Of a stretch of DNA of 64,000 nt, positions 16,754 to 25,767 are shown piece by piece. The notes beneath the pieces were generated by a model. The model was not told the origin of the DNA. It saw only the letters and a list, made by a program, of their open reading frames with translations, and searched no databases. Every line of letters begins with the position of its first letter. Within the stretch, counting starts at the first letter, position 1. The translations under genes and the position numbers were made by a program. This DNA comes from UBA1479 sp963972065 (GTDB taxonomy: Bacteria > Pseudomonadota > Alphaproteobacteria > Rhodospirillales > Casp-alpha2): contig CAXAVJ010000006.1 in assembly GCA_963972065.1 (NCBI GenBank), forward strand, positions 10,720-74,719, written 5' to 3'.

Positions 16754-18103
16754 TCACACTGCCTGGGAATGACGGGCCTGGGGGACCGTCCCCGGGGCCG
16801 GCAGATAGGCATCGAAGACCGCCGCCACCGCCCGCATCAGGGGCCGCGCGTCTTCGGGAACGGTGACCACCGCACCGTCGACACGCACCAATCCGTCCGC
16901 CGCCATATCACGCAGGCGGACCAGTTCGGCGGCGAACGAGGCAGCGCCGCCGAAACGGTCGAGATCAACCGTCATATCGCACATCAGGCGTTCGATGACC
17001 GCCCGGCGGCGGTGGTCGTCGGCGTCGATGGTGATGCCTCTCACCGTTGCCAACTGCCCGGCGGCGATGCGCCGGCGGTAGGTCCCTGTGTCCGGCGCGT
17101 TCTGGAAATAGCCGCCCGGAAGCTCACCGATGGCCGAGGCGCCCAGCCCCAACAGAACATTGGCCGTATCAGTGGTATAGCCCTGAAAATTGCGGCGCAA
17201 GCGGCCGGCGTCGAGGGCCTGGCACAGGCTGTCGTCCGGCAGTGCGAAATGATCAAGGCCGACCCGCCGGTAGCCGTTGCGCACCAGACGCAGAGCGGCG
17301 GCGGCGGCCTGATCGAACCGACCTTGCGCATCGGCCCGGGGCAGCCCGTCCAGCAGGCGTTGGTGGCTTTTCATCCAGGGCACATGGGCATAGCCGAACA
17401 AGGCGATACGCTGGGCTTGCAGTTCCGCCGAGCGGTCAACGGTGCGCAGCACGTGATCGACGGTTTGCAGGGGCAGGCCGTACATGAGGTCAAGGTTGAT
17501 GCGGTCGATGCCGGCCGCGCGCAAAAGATCGACGGCGCGGCGCACGACCGCGAACGGCTGCTCCCGGTTGATCGCCCGCTGGACCCGTTCGTTCAGGTCC
17601 TGGACCCCGATGCTGACACGGGTCACGCCCGCCGCCGCCATGGCTTCAGCCATGTCATGGGTCAGCAGGCGGGGATCGATCTCGACCGCCGTCTCGGTCT
17701 GCGGGCCGAAGCGAAAGGCGGCCTGCAGATGGTCCATCACGGCGCGAAAGTCTCCCGCGCCCAGGATATTGGGTGTGCCGCCACCGAAATGAACATGCGA
17801 TACGGCGGGCGGATTGCCCAAAGCCGCCGCGACCAGATCGATTTCCGCCCTAAGGTCATCAACATAGGCGGCGATGGGGGCGTATCGGCGGGTGATCTTG
17901 GTGGTGCAGCCGCAATAGGTGCAGAGTTCGCGGCAATAGGGGATGTGAAGGTAGATCGACACGGGGCCGTCGGCGGGCGTCAGCCCGGCGAGACCGTCCG
18001 CATAATCCGCGGGACCGATGCCGTCCCGGAAATGCGGCGCGGTCGGATAACTGGTATAGCGCGGCACGGGTCCGCCGTAAGTGTCGAGCAAATGCGGCCC
18101 CAT
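16754..18103 (-). CDS. hemN: Oxygen-independent coproporphyrinogen III oxidase (HemN)
   Basis: 449 residues, the length of true HemN. The radical-SAM cluster motif C-x3-C-x2-C-x-C is seen at Cys57, 61, 64 and 66 (YCRELCTYCGC), with the extra cysteine that distinguishes HemN from HemW-like proteins; GGGTPN follows as SAM-binding motif. HemN decarboxylates coproporphyrinogen III to protoporphyrinogen IX without oxygen, allowing haem synthesis under low oxygen. An ATG with AAGGGA 9 nt upstream was chosen. An FnrL/FixK box and a -10 element lie upstream in textbook arrangement, so it should be induced when oxygen is scarce. Confidence 0.95.
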   Translation of the reverse strand: MGPHLLDTYGGPVPRYTSYPTAPHFRDGIGPADYADGLAGLTPADGPVSIYLHIPYCRELCTYCGCTTKITRRYAPIAAYVDDLRAEIDLVAAALGNPPAVSHVHFGGGTPNILGAGDFRAVMDHLQAAFRFGPQTETAVEIDPRLLTHDMAEAMAAAGVTRVSIGVQDLNERVQRAINREQPFAVVRRAVDLLRAAGIDRINLDLMYGLPLQTVDHVLRTVDRSAELQAQRIALFGYAHVPWMKSHQRLLDGLPRADAQGRFDQAAAAALRLVRNGYRRVGLDHFALPDDSLCQALDAGRLRRNFQGYTTDTANVLLGLGASAIGELPGGYFQNAPDTGTYRRRIAAGQLATVRGITIDADDHRRRAVIERLMCDMTVDLDRFGGAASFAAELVRLRDMAADGLVRVDGAVVTVPEDARPLMRAVAAVFDAYLPAPGTVPQARHSQAV

Positions 18104-18138
18104 AGCCCCGGTCCCTTCGCATGGTCATTGGCACCGGG

Positions 18139-18144
18139 ATTTAA
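18139..18144 (-). promoter_or_regulatory. Predicted -10 element of hemN
   Basis: TTAAAT on the minus strand. If transcription starts at 18132, this hexamer is at -12 to -7 and the FnrL/FixK box is centred at -41.5, the class II activator position. The 5' leader would be 29 nt. Confidence 0.55.
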
Positions 18145-18166
18145 GGGCGGCGGCGGGGCCCCTGCA

Positions 18167-18180
18167 TTGACATGGGTCAA
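18167..18180 (-). promoter_or_regulatory. FnrL/FixK (CRP-FNR) binding site of hemN
   Basis: TTGACATGGGTCAA is a perfect dyad TTGAC-N4-GTCAA, the motif bound by FnrL/FixK-type regulators in alphaproteobacteria. It lies in the short gap upstream of hemN, about 64 nt from its ATG. Confidence 0.8.
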
Positions 18181-18199
18181 GAGTGCCCGCGACGAAGGA

Positions 18200-19021
18200 T
18201 CAGCGGACCGCGTTGACCCGCCAGTCATAGGCATGGCCGTCGATTTCCGTGCGCCCGGCCAGACGCGCCTTCAGGTCCGGCCCGGCGTATTGCGCCAGAT
18301 GCGCCAGCACACCCGCCTCCGCGCCGCCGAAATCATCGATGAACCAGTCGTAGATCTTGGACACGATTAGCCTGCCGTCGCCGTCGATGCGCGCGCCGCG
18401 CGGGCTGTTGACGTAGGTTTCCGCCGCCACGGTCAGCATGCGGTCCACGGTGTCGCCCGTGAAGGGCCGGGGCGCCAGATCGGGACAGCCAATGGACGCG
18501 CAATTGACCGCGTAGTGGATGCGGGGGTCCTGCCAGATCGGGCGCAGGATGCGGTGTTCGATATCGTCGAGGGCGATCTTCTCGCCCGCTACCACGGTCA
18601 GTTTCTTGCCCCAGGGGCCGTCGGAAAACAGGCCCGGCGAGATGTCGATGTCGCGGATCGAGGTGACCGGCCAATGGTCGAGCACCACCTTCACCGTAAG
18701 GGCGTTATAGAGGTTGATCCAGAACGCCATTTGTTCCTCCCGGTTCAGGCCGGAGACCGCGACCGTCCCCATCTCCGCGACATAGGCCGCGAGGTCCGCA
18801 TGGTCGGCCGCCGTGACGCGGGCGTAGTCGACCCGATTGCCCCCCCGAGGCTCGATGCGCAGGTAATGGGCGAGGAAACGGCCCCAGGTGCTATGATCGA
18901 CACGTGCCGTCGATGCCGGGTCGTGGGCCTGCCAGCGGTCCCATAATTCAGCCTTGGGCCCGCCAGCCAACGCGGGCGTGGCAAGCACGGCGACAAGCAA
19001 AAAGACGGCGGCGCGGATCAT
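18200..19021 (-). CDS. DUF547 domain protein, exported
   Basis: 273 residues from the ATG at 19021, which gives a proper signal peptide (MIRAAVFLLVAVLATPALAGG). A frame open back to 19108 exists, but its extra 29 residues come largely from a duplicated 29-bp segment. The DUF547 core is clear: EQMAFWINLYNALTVKVVLDHWP, GEKIALDDIEHRILRP, RIHYAVNCASIGCPDL and SKIYDWFIDDFGG. The conserved Cys and His in HYAVNCASIGCP resemble a papain-like fold, but enzymatic activity has not been established for the family. The start codon overlaps the stop of a 10-codon frame created by the duplication. Confidence 0.85.
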   Translation of the reverse strand: MIRAAVFLLVAVLATPALAGGPKAELWDRWQAHDPASTARVDHSTWGRFLAHYLRIEPRGGNRVDYARVTAADHADLAAYVAEMGTVAVSGLNREEQMAFWINLYNALTVKVVLDHWPVTSIRDIDISPGLFSDGPWGKKLTVVAGEKIALDDIEHRILRPIWQDPRIHYAVNCASIGCPDLAPRPFTGDTVDRMLTVAAETYVNSPRGARIDGDGRLIVSKIYDWFIDDFGGAEAGVLAHLAQYAGPDLKARLAGRTEIDGHAYDWRVNAVR

Positions 19022-19074
19022 CGGCAAGGTCCTGAACAGCAGGGAATCATCGGCAAGGTCCTGAACAGCAGGGA
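19017..19074. repeat. Perfect 29-bp tandem duplication at the DUF547 start
   Basis: The unit beginning ATCATCGGCAAGGTCC and ending AACAGCAGGGA occurs twice head to tail with no mismatch (19017-19045 and 19046-19074). It contains the ATG and the AGGACC ribosome site of the DUF547 gene, so both are duplicated. 29 is not a multiple of 3, so the upstream ATG is in a different frame. Confidence 0.97.
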
Positions 19075-19283
19075 ACGGCATCGGCGTCATAGATAGGATA
19101 ATCAGCATGCAAGCGCCCTACACAGCCGTTCACATCCCCGTCACCGGCCCGCGGATGCACGGTCACGGGACGGAAATCGCCCTTTAACGCCGGTTTAACT
19201 GGAAATCCGCGACGATGCCCCTTATATCGGGTCGTTAAATACCCTGGGAAAACGAACATCTTAAGCCTTTGAAGAGGTGCCTT

Positions 19284-20666
19284 ATGGCGATCAAATGGAC
19301 GCCCGACTCCTGGCGTGGCAAGCCGATCCTTCAGGTTCCGGAATATCCGGACGCGAAGGCCCTGGAATCCGTGGAAGCGCAGATGAAGCGCCGCCCGCCG
19401 CTGGTTTTTGCCGGCGAGGCGCGCTCGCTGAAGAAATCCCTGGCCCAAGTGGCCGAGGGCGAAGCCTTTCTGCTGCAGGGCGGTGATTGCGCCGAAAGCT
19501 TCGCCGAGTTCCACCCGGACAACATCCGCGACACCTTCCGCGTGCTGCTGCAGATGGCGGTCGTGCTGACCTTCGGCGCGGCCCTGCCGGTGATCAAGGT
19601 CGGCCGCATGGCCGGGCAGTTCGCCAAGCCGCGCTCGGCCCCCACGGAAGTCATCGACGGCGTGGAACTGCCGTCCTACCGGGGCGACATGGTCAACGGC
19701 ATGGAGTTCACACCGGAATCCCGCATTCCCGATCCAGAGCGCCTGATGCAGGTCTACAACCAGTCCGCATCGACCCTGAACCTGCTGCGCGCCTTCGCCC
19801 AGGGCGGCTATGCCGACCTGCACAAGGTCCATCAGTGGAACCTGGGCTTCGTCGCGGACTCGGCCGAAGGCGAAAAGTACGCCGACATGGCCGACCGCCT
19901 GGACGAAACGCTCGGCTTCATGGCCGCCTGCGGCCTGACGTCCGAGACCACGCCGCAGATCCGCGAAACGGATTTCTACACGTCCCACGAGGCGCTTTTG
20001 CTGTGGTACGAACAGGCCCTGACGCGCATCGACAGCACCACGGGCGATTGGTACGACACATCGGCCCATATGCTGTGGATCGGCGACCGCACCCGCGATC
20101 CCGACGGCGCCCATGTGGAATTCATGCGCGGCATCAACAACCCGATCGCCTTCAAGGCCGGCCCGTCCCTCGACCCGGACGAAATGATCCGCCTGATCGA
20201 CCTGCTGAACCCGAAGAACGAGCCCGGGCGCATCACCATCATCGCCCGCATGGGTTCCGACAAGATCGCCCAGGGCCTGCCGCCCCTGGTGCGCAAGGTG
20301 AAATCCGAGGGCCGCAAGGTCGTGTGGGTCACCGACCCCATGCACGGCAACGTCATCAAGGCGTCCAGCGGCTACAAGACCCGGCCGTTCGACCGCATCC
20401 TGTCGGAAGTGCGCGACTTCTTCGCCGTGCATCAGGCCGAAGGCACCCATGCCGGCGGCGTGCACCTGGAAATGACCGGCCAGGACGTGACCGAATGCAC
20501 GGGCGGGGCGCAGGCGATCACCGACACGGATCTCAGCGACCGTTACCACACCCATTGCGATCCCCGGCTGAACGCCCGTCAGGCGCTGGAACTGGCGTTC
20601 CTGGTGGCGGAAATGCTGAAGGACGCACGCACGCCGAAACTGAAACAGGCCGCCCTGCCGTCATAA
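19284..20666 (+). CDS. 3-deoxy-7-phosphoheptulonate (DAHP) synthase, class II
   Basis: 460 residues, typical of plant/actinobacterial-type class II DAHP synthases, which share no clear sequence identity with AroF/G/H of E. coli. Family hallmarks include WTPDSWRGKP at the start, FLLQGGDCAESF, PVIKVGRMAGQFAKPRS, YRGDMVNG, GFIGARTTESQ-equivalent region ACGLTSETTPQI, HMLWIGDRTR, and THAGGVHLEMTGQDVTEC. It condenses phosphoenolpyruvate and erythrose 4-phosphate, the first step of the shikimate pathway. The ATG follows a GAAGAGG ribosome site; an upstream TTG in frame is less likely. The ~170 nt before it hold no recognisable attenuator. Confidence 0.95.
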   Translation: MAIKWTPDSWRGKPILQVPEYPDAKALESVEAQMKRRPPLVFAGEARSLKKSLAQVAEGEAFLLQGGDCAESFAEFHPDNIRDTFRVLLQMAVVLTFGAALPVIKVGRMAGQFAKPRSAPTEVIDGVELPSYRGDMVNGMEFTPESRIPDPERLMQVYNQSASTLNLLRAFAQGGYADLHKVHQWNLGFVADSAEGEKYADMADRLDETLGFMAACGLTSETTPQIRETDFYTSHEALLLWYEQALTRIDSTTGDWYDTSAHMLWIGDRTRDPDGAHVEFMRGINNPIAFKAGPSLDPDEMIRLIDLLNPKNEPGRITIIARMGSDKIAQGLPPLVRKVKSEGRKVVWVTDPMHGNVIKASSGYKTRPFDRILSEVRDFFAVHQAEGTHAGGVHLEMTGQDVTECTGGAQAITDTDLSDRYHTHCDPRLNARQALELAFLVAEMLKDARTPKLKQAALPS

Positions 20667-20702
20667 GCAGGCCCGGCCGGCGGCGCGGTGGGGAGACGTT
20701 CC

Positions 20703-21878
20703 ATGGACAGCCCGCCCGACGATAGGGATTCGCCGGCCGATGCGGCCGCCCGGTTCGAGGACCAGATCACCCGCTGGGCCGACCACTATTTCCTGCGCAC
20801 CAAGGAAACCGTGCGCCGCTTTGGCGACACCCAGGTCACCTATGCGCTGTTCATGCGCCGGCCCGTGGTGTTCGCGCCGCGCATCGCGCTGGACTGGCTA
20901 ACGCAAGCCGCCCGCGCCCGGTCGACCGATTTCAAGGTCGAGCCCAATTTCACCGAGGGCCAATGGGTCGGCGCCGGCGAACCCCTGATGTATGTGACCG
21001 GTTCGCTTGAACATCTGGTCGATCTGGAAACCCTGCTGTTGCAGAAACTGGGGGCCTGCTGCGTCGCCGCCAACAACGCCTACGTCATGTGCGCGACCCT
21101 GCCCAAGGTCGCCTTCATGGCCATGGACGCGCGCCATTGCGCCGGCACGGAAATGGCCGACCAGATGGCCTATGCATGCTCCGTCGGATCGCAGGCCGCG
21201 CGGGAACAGGCGGGGGCCAAGGGCTTCATCGGCAACGCGACCAAGGCCACCGCCCATCACTTCGGCAACGCGGACGGCATGGGCACCATGCCCCACGCCA
21301 TGATCGGCTATGCGGGATCGACGCTGCGGGCGGCGGAAATGTACGCGGAGACCTTTCCGGGTGAGCCGATGACCGTGCTGGCCGACTATTTCGGGGCCGA
21401 GATTACGGACGCGCTGGCCGTCTGCGCCCGCTTTCCGGACCTCGTCTCAAACGGCAAGCTGGCGTTCCGCCTCGACACCCACGGCGGGCGCTACATGGAA
21501 GGGCTCGACCCCCAGGAAAGCTATGCCGTGCTGGAACGCCACGTGCCCTTGGCCGTGCGCCGCTACCGCAACGAAAAGGAACTGCGCTATCTGACCGGCA
21601 CAGGCGTGTCGGCGGCCGCCATCTTCCTGTTCCGCGAACGGCTCGACGCCGCCGGATATGACAAGGTGAAGATCGTCTGTTCATCGGGCTTCGATGTGGA
21701 GAAATGCAAGGTCATGGCCGACGTCGAGGCCCCCATCGACGTGGTCGGCACGGGATCGTACCTGCCGTCGAACTGGAGCGAAACCTACGCCACCGCCGAC
21801 ATCATCGCCTATGACGGCAAGCCGCGCGTGAAATTGGGCCGGGAGTTCCTTCTCCAGCGCCCCGGAAAGGACAAGTAA
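20703..21878 (+). CDS. pncB: Nicotinate phosphoribosyltransferase
   Basis: 391 residues from ATG with GGGGAGA upstream. The family is recognised from RWADHYFLRTKETVRRFGD, GAGEPLMYVTG, LETLLLQKLGACCVAANNAY, the central GFIGNATKATAHHFG region and the phosphate-binding VVGTGSYLP near the C terminus. The enzyme joins nicotinate to PRPP, giving nicotinate mononucleotide for NAD salvage. It lies 93 nt ahead of nadE on the same strand, which fits a shared NAD-synthesis context. Substrate preference against other phosphoribosyltransferases rests on the family match. Confidence 0.87.
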   Translation: MDSPPDDRDSPADAAARFEDQITRWADHYFLRTKETVRRFGDTQVTYALFMRRPVVFAPRIALDWLTQAARARSTDFKVEPNFTEGQWVGAGEPLMYVTGSLEHLVDLETLLLQKLGACCVAANNAYVMCATLPKVAFMAMDARHCAGTEMADQMAYACSVGSQAAREQAGAKGFIGNATKATAHHFGNADGMGTMPHAMIGYAGSTLRAAEMYAETFPGEPMTVLADYFGAEITDALAVCARFPDLVSNGKLAFRLDTHGGRYMEGLDPQESYAVLERHVPLAVRRYRNEKELRYLTGTGVSAAAIFLFRERLDAAGYDKVKIVCSSGFDVEKCKVMADVEAPIDVVGTGSYLPSNWSETYATADIIAYDGKPRVKLGREFLLQRPGKDK

Positions 21879-21971
21879 CCGGCCTGATATCGCGCCGGTT
21901 TCGTTGACAGGGGAAGGGTCCGTGCCTACCCTGCCGCCGCCTGACCGACCCCTTCTGACCCCTTGGATTCC

Positions 21972-23633
21972 ATGACCGAAACCCTGGCCATCGCCATTGC
22001 CCAGATCAACCCGACCGTCGGCGACGTCGCGGGCAACCTTGCGCTTGTCCGGGATGCCCGGGCCGAGGCCGCCAAGCTGGGCGCCGATCTGGTGGTCACG
22101 GGGGAATTGGCGCTGTGCGGTTATCCGCCGGAAGACCTGGTTCTCAAGCGCTCGTTCCAAGATCGCATCGAAGACGCCGTGAAGACGCTGGCCGCCGAAA
22201 CCGATGACGGCGGCCCGGCCGTGCTGACCGGCGCTCCCTGGCGCGACGGCGGCAAGCTGTACAACGCGGCCCTGCTGCTTGATGGCGGTGAGGTTCAGGT
22301 CGTGCGGCTCAAGCACGAATTGCCCAATTACGGGGTGTTCGACGAAAAGCGCCTGTTCCAGCAAGGCCCCCTGCCCGGCCCGGTGCCGTTCCGGGGGGCG
22401 CGGCTGGGTGTCATGGTCTGCGAGGACATGTGGTTCGAGGACGTGACCGAATGCCTGGACGAGAGCGGGGCCGAGATGCTGATCGTCCTCAACGGATCGC
22501 CCTATGACGTGGAGAAGGGCGACCAGCGCCTGAGCTATGCGGTCAGCCGCGTGAAGGAATCGGGCCTGCCGCTGCTCTACGCCAATCTGGTCGGCGGGCA
22601 GGACGAACTGGTGTTCGACGGCGGCTCCTTCGTGTTGGATGCGGATTGCGCCCTGACCGCCAAGATGCCCTGCTGGCAGAGTGCGGTGACCCTGACCACC
22701 TGGACCCGCGACGGCGAGGCCTTCCGGCCCGAGCCGGCGGAGATCGTCCCCGCCCCCGACGACACGGAATCCATCTACCGCGCCATGGTGCTGGGGCTGC
22801 GCGATTACGTGAACAAGAACGGCTTTCCCGGCGTGGTCCTGGGCCTATCGGGCGGGGTCGACAGTGCCCTTTCCGCCGCCGTCGCCGTGGATGCGCTGGG
22901 CGCCGACCGGGTCCTGACGGTGATGATGCCCTCGCCCTATACCTCCGCCGACAGCCTGGAGGACGCCACCGAGGCGGCGACCCTCATGGGCACCCGGCTG
23001 GAAAGCGTGCCGATCCAACCCGCCATGGACGCCTTCGACGCCATGCTGGCCCCCCTGTTCGAAGGCCGCGACCGCGACATCACGGAAGAAAACATCCAGG
23101 CCCGCACGCGGGGCCTGCTGCTGATGGCGCTTTCCAACAAGTTCGGCCATATGCTGTTGACCACGGGCAACAAGTCGGAAATGTCGGTCGGCTACGCCAC
23201 CATCTACGGTGATATGAACGGCGGCTATTCGGTGCTGAAGGACGTCTACAAGACGACCGTGTTCAAGCTCTGCCATTGGCGCAACCAACATTGCCCGGAT
23301 GACTTCCTAGGGCCGAAGGGCCGCGCCATCCCCGAGCGCACCATTACCAAGCCGCCCAGTGCCGAACTGCGCCCCGACCAGACGGATCAGGACTCACTCC
23401 CGCCCTATGAAGACCTGGACGCCATCCTGATGTGCCTGGTGGAGAAGGAAATGGGCTTCGACGCCACCGTGGCGGAAGGCTTCGACGCCGACGTGGTGCG
23501 CCGCATCTGGGTCTTGCTCGACCGTGCCGAATACAAACGCCGTCAGGCCCCGCCGGGGGTCAAGATCACCGGCCGCGCCTTCGGCCGCGACCGCCGCTAT
23601 CCCATCACCAACGGATTTACAAAGCAGTTCTGA
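21972..23633 (+). CDS. nadE: Glutamine-dependent NAD+ synthetase
   Basis: 553 residues with two domains. Residues 1-~260 are a nitrilase-type glutaminase: Glu in GELALCGYPPEDL, Lys in RLKHELPNYGVFDE, and the nucleophilic Cys in VMVCEDMWFED. Residues ~280-553 are the synthetase with the PP-loop GLSGGVDSALSAA. It amidates deamido-NAD using ammonia channelled from glutamine. The ATG at 21972 is preferred to an in-frame TTG just upstream. Its TGA shares one base with the ATG of cysS, so cysS is likely translationally coupled. Confidence 0.96.
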   Translation: MTETLAIAIAQINPTVGDVAGNLALVRDARAEAAKLGADLVVTGELALCGYPPEDLVLKRSFQDRIEDAVKTLAAETDDGGPAVLTGAPWRDGGKLYNAALLLDGGEVQVVRLKHELPNYGVFDEKRLFQQGPLPGPVPFRGARLGVMVCEDMWFEDVTECLDESGAEMLIVLNGSPYDVEKGDQRLSYAVSRVKESGLPLLYANLVGGQDELVFDGGSFVLDADCALTAKMPCWQSAVTLTTWTRDGEAFRPEPAEIVPAPDDTESIYRAMVLGLRDYVNKNGFPGVVLGLSGGVDSALSAAVAVDALGADRVLTVMMPSPYTSADSLEDATEAATLMGTRLESVPIQPAMDAFDAMLAPLFEGRDRDITEENIQARTRGLLLMALSNKFGHMLLTTGNKSEMSVGYATIYGDMNGGYSVLKDVYKTTVFKLCHWRNQHCPDDFLGPKGRAIPERTITKPPSAELRPDQTDQDSLPPYEDLDAILMCLVEKEMGFDATVAEGFDADVVRRIWVLLDRAEYKRRQAPPGVKITGRAFGRDRRYPITNGFTKQF

Positions 23634-25072
23634 TGACCCTTCGCCTGCACAACACGCTGACCCGGGACAAGGTCGATTTCAAACCGATCGACGACAAAAA
23701 CGTGCGCATGTACGTCTGCGGCCCCACGGTCTACGACTTCGCCCATATCGGCAACGCCCGGCCCGTTGTCGTGTTCGACGTCCTGTACCGGCTGCTGAAG
23801 CGGCTTTATCCCGCCCCTGCGCACAAGGTCACCTATGTGCGCAACATCACCGACGTGGACGACAAGATCAACGCCCGCGCCCAGGAATCCGGCCGCGCCA
23901 TCGAAGACATCACCAAGGAAACGGCGGCCCAATTCCATGCCGACATGGCGGCCTTGGGCACTCTGCCCCTGCCCCGCAAGTACGAGCCCCGCGCCACCGA
24001 CCATATCCCCGAAATGATCGCCATGATCGAAACCCTGATCGAAAAGGGTTTCGCCTACGAGGCCGAAGGCCATGTGCTATTCAGCGTCTCGACCATGGAC
24101 GACTACGGACAGTTGTCGCGGCGCGACCGGGACGAGCTGATCGCGGGGGCGCGGGTCGAGATCGCACCCTACAAGAAAGATGCAGCGGATTTCGTCCTGT
24201 GGAAGCCGTCGCCGATTGCCGACGGCCTGCCCGGCTGGGACAGCCCCTGGGGCCGCGGGCGGCCCGGCTGGCATATCGAATGCTCGGCCATGTCGGCCAA
24301 GATTCTGGGCCCGACCTTCGACATCCACGGCGGCGGCCAGGACCTGATCTTCCCCCACCACGAAAACGAAATCGCGCAAAGCCGCTGCGCCCACGGCACG
24401 CCGGTAATGGCCAGCGTGTGGATGCACAACGGCTATCTGATGGCCGAGGGCGAGAAGATGTCCAAATCGCTCGGCAACTTCTACACGGTCCACGACCTAT
24501 TGCAGGAATTCCCCGGCGAGGCCATCCGCCTGACGTTGTTGAAGACCCATTACCGCCAGCCCCTGGATTTCACCAAGGACGGCATCCGCGAGGCCAAGGC
24601 GGAACTGGATAGATTCTACAGAGCGTTGCAAATTCAGGCCGAAGCAGCGTCACGCATCCCAGATTTCTCGATGCAATGTGAGAAACAAGATCACGTCGAT
24701 CCAAGTTTTCTCGACATTCTGTCCGACGACTTAAACACCCCAAACGCCATCGCTCATTTGCACGCAATCGCAGGCTGCGCATTTGATGATGCCGGTAACG
24801 ATGAGGGGCGGGTTATGAGTTATTTTGAACTCAAACAGTCAGCTGAACTTTTGGGTTTACTGCAACAAGACCCGGAAGACTGGTTCAAGTGGCAGCCGCC
24901 GGCCAAGGCGGGCGGGCTTGCCGATGCCGAGATCGACGCCTTGATCGCGGAGCGCGTCGCCGCCCGCCAGGCCAAGGATTTTGCCCGCGCCGACGAAATT
25001 CGCGGCATCCTGACCGCCGAAGGCATCGCGGTCGAGGACAGCGCCCAGGGTGCGACCTGGCGCAGGATTTGA
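23633..25072 (+). CDS. cysS: Cysteinyl-tRNA synthetase
   Basis: 479 residues starting at the ATG overlapping the nadE stop. Class I motifs are present: AHIGNARPV (HIGH) and KMSKSLGNF (KMSKS); zinc ligands are expected in MYVCGPTVYD, the Cys of HIECSAMSA and HHENEIAQS. It charges tRNA-Cys. The stretch 24601-24900, coding for the anticodon-binding helical region, is about 49% GC by hand count against clearly higher values either side, with codons rare elsewhere in the window (tta, aga, gtt, ttt). The C terminus (AERVAARQAKDFARADEIRG) returns to typical composition and is a normal CysS ending. Confidence 0.96.
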   Translation: MTLRLHNTLTRDKVDFKPIDDKNVRMYVCGPTVYDFAHIGNARPVVVFDVLYRLLKRLYPAPAHKVTYVRNITDVDDKINARAQESGRAIEDITKETAAQFHADMAALGTLPLPRKYEPRATDHIPEMIAMIETLIEKGFAYEAEGHVLFSVSTMDDYGQLSRRDRDELIAGARVEIAPYKKDAADFVLWKPSPIADGLPGWDSPWGRGRPGWHIECSAMSAKILGPTFDIHGGGQDLIFPHHENEIAQSRCAHGTPVMASVWMHNGYLMAEGEKMSKSLGNFYTVHDLLQEFPGEAIRLTLLKTHYRQPLDFTKDGIREAKAELDRFYRALQIQAEAASRIPDFSMQCEKQDHVDPSFLDILSDDLNTPNAIAHLHAIAGCAFDDAGNDEGRVMSYFELKQSAELLGLLQQDPEDWFKWQPPAKAGGLADAEIDALIAERVAARQAKDFARADEIRGILTAEGIAVEDSAQGATWRRI

Positions 25073-25076
25073 TGAA

Positions 25077-25700
25077 TTAACCCCCGAAGGCGCGGAAGCG
25101 CCGGCGGATTTCCTGTTCCGAGGCATCGCGCGGCGGCTCACGCATGGCGGCGGCCTCCGCCTTGCTGCGCTTGATCCCGGACCATGCCTCGGCGGAATGC
25201 GGCAGGGGTGCATTGTCCATCGCCAGATGCGCCGCGTACTTATGGAACAGACCGGCGCAACGCTGGTAGGCCATGACCTCCAATTCGTCGTAGCGCAGCT
25301 TCAGCCCCGCCGGCAGATCGAACCAGTCAACATCAATGATCGCCCCTTCGTCCACGCGCCGCTCCATGACATGCAGGGTCGCGCCGAATCGGGTCGCGCC
25401 GTCGTAAAGGGCGAAGCCCGCTGCCCAGCTTCCAGGATAGGTCGGCGGGCCGGGATGAAAATTGTAGGCCGGGCCCGGCAAGGCAGCAAGAACGTCAGGC
25501 GGTACCACGACGCCGGTGCAGAAGGCGATCAGCCGCCGGCCCGCGTTGGCGGTGGCCCCGCCCGCCAGATCGAGAGCAGCACGCAGGGAACCCGCGCCGT
25601 CAACGTGATTGACGTGAACGGTCGGGTTGTGCGCCATCAGAACAGCCGCCAGACGGGGGCCCTCGACGTTGCCGGTGAGCAGGATGATCTCGTGCGGCAT
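25077..25700 (-). CDS. Stand-alone formyltransferase-domain protein
   Basis: 207 residues; only the catalytic formyltransferase fold, without the C-terminal OB domain of methionyl-tRNA formyltransferase. The catalytic triad is readable: Asn80 and His82 in YNFHPGPPTYPG and Asp117 in RRVDEGAIID. Relatives use 10-formyl-tetrahydrofolate to formylate amines, for example sugar nucleotides. The usual HPSLLP loop is replaced by HPGPPTYPG, seen in a minor subgroup of short formyltransferases. No LPS or amino-sugar genes are nearby, so the acceptor is unknown. Convergent with cysS, 4 nt apart. Confidence 0.78.
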   Translation of the reverse strand: MPHEIILLTGNVEGPRLAAVLMAHNPTVHVNHVDGAGSLRAALDLAGGATANAGRRLIAFCTGVVVPPDVLAALPGPAYNFHPGPPTYPGSWAAGFALYDGATRFGATLHVMERRVDEGAIIDVDWFDLPAGLKLRYDELEVMAYQRCAGLFHKYAAHLAMDNAPLPHSAEAWSGIKRSKAEAAAMREPPRDASEQEIRRRFRAFGG

Positions 25701-25767
25701 GGCCGAACGCTAGCACGCCACTCGCCATGCGGCGAGCCCACTAAAACAATGTAACCTTTTGGCTAGC

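Noticed and set aside
23432..23632. N-terminal extension of the cysS frame into nadE
   Set aside because: It covers nadE coding sequence in another frame; CysS homologues begin at MTLRLHNTL, with the ATG in a TGATG junction.
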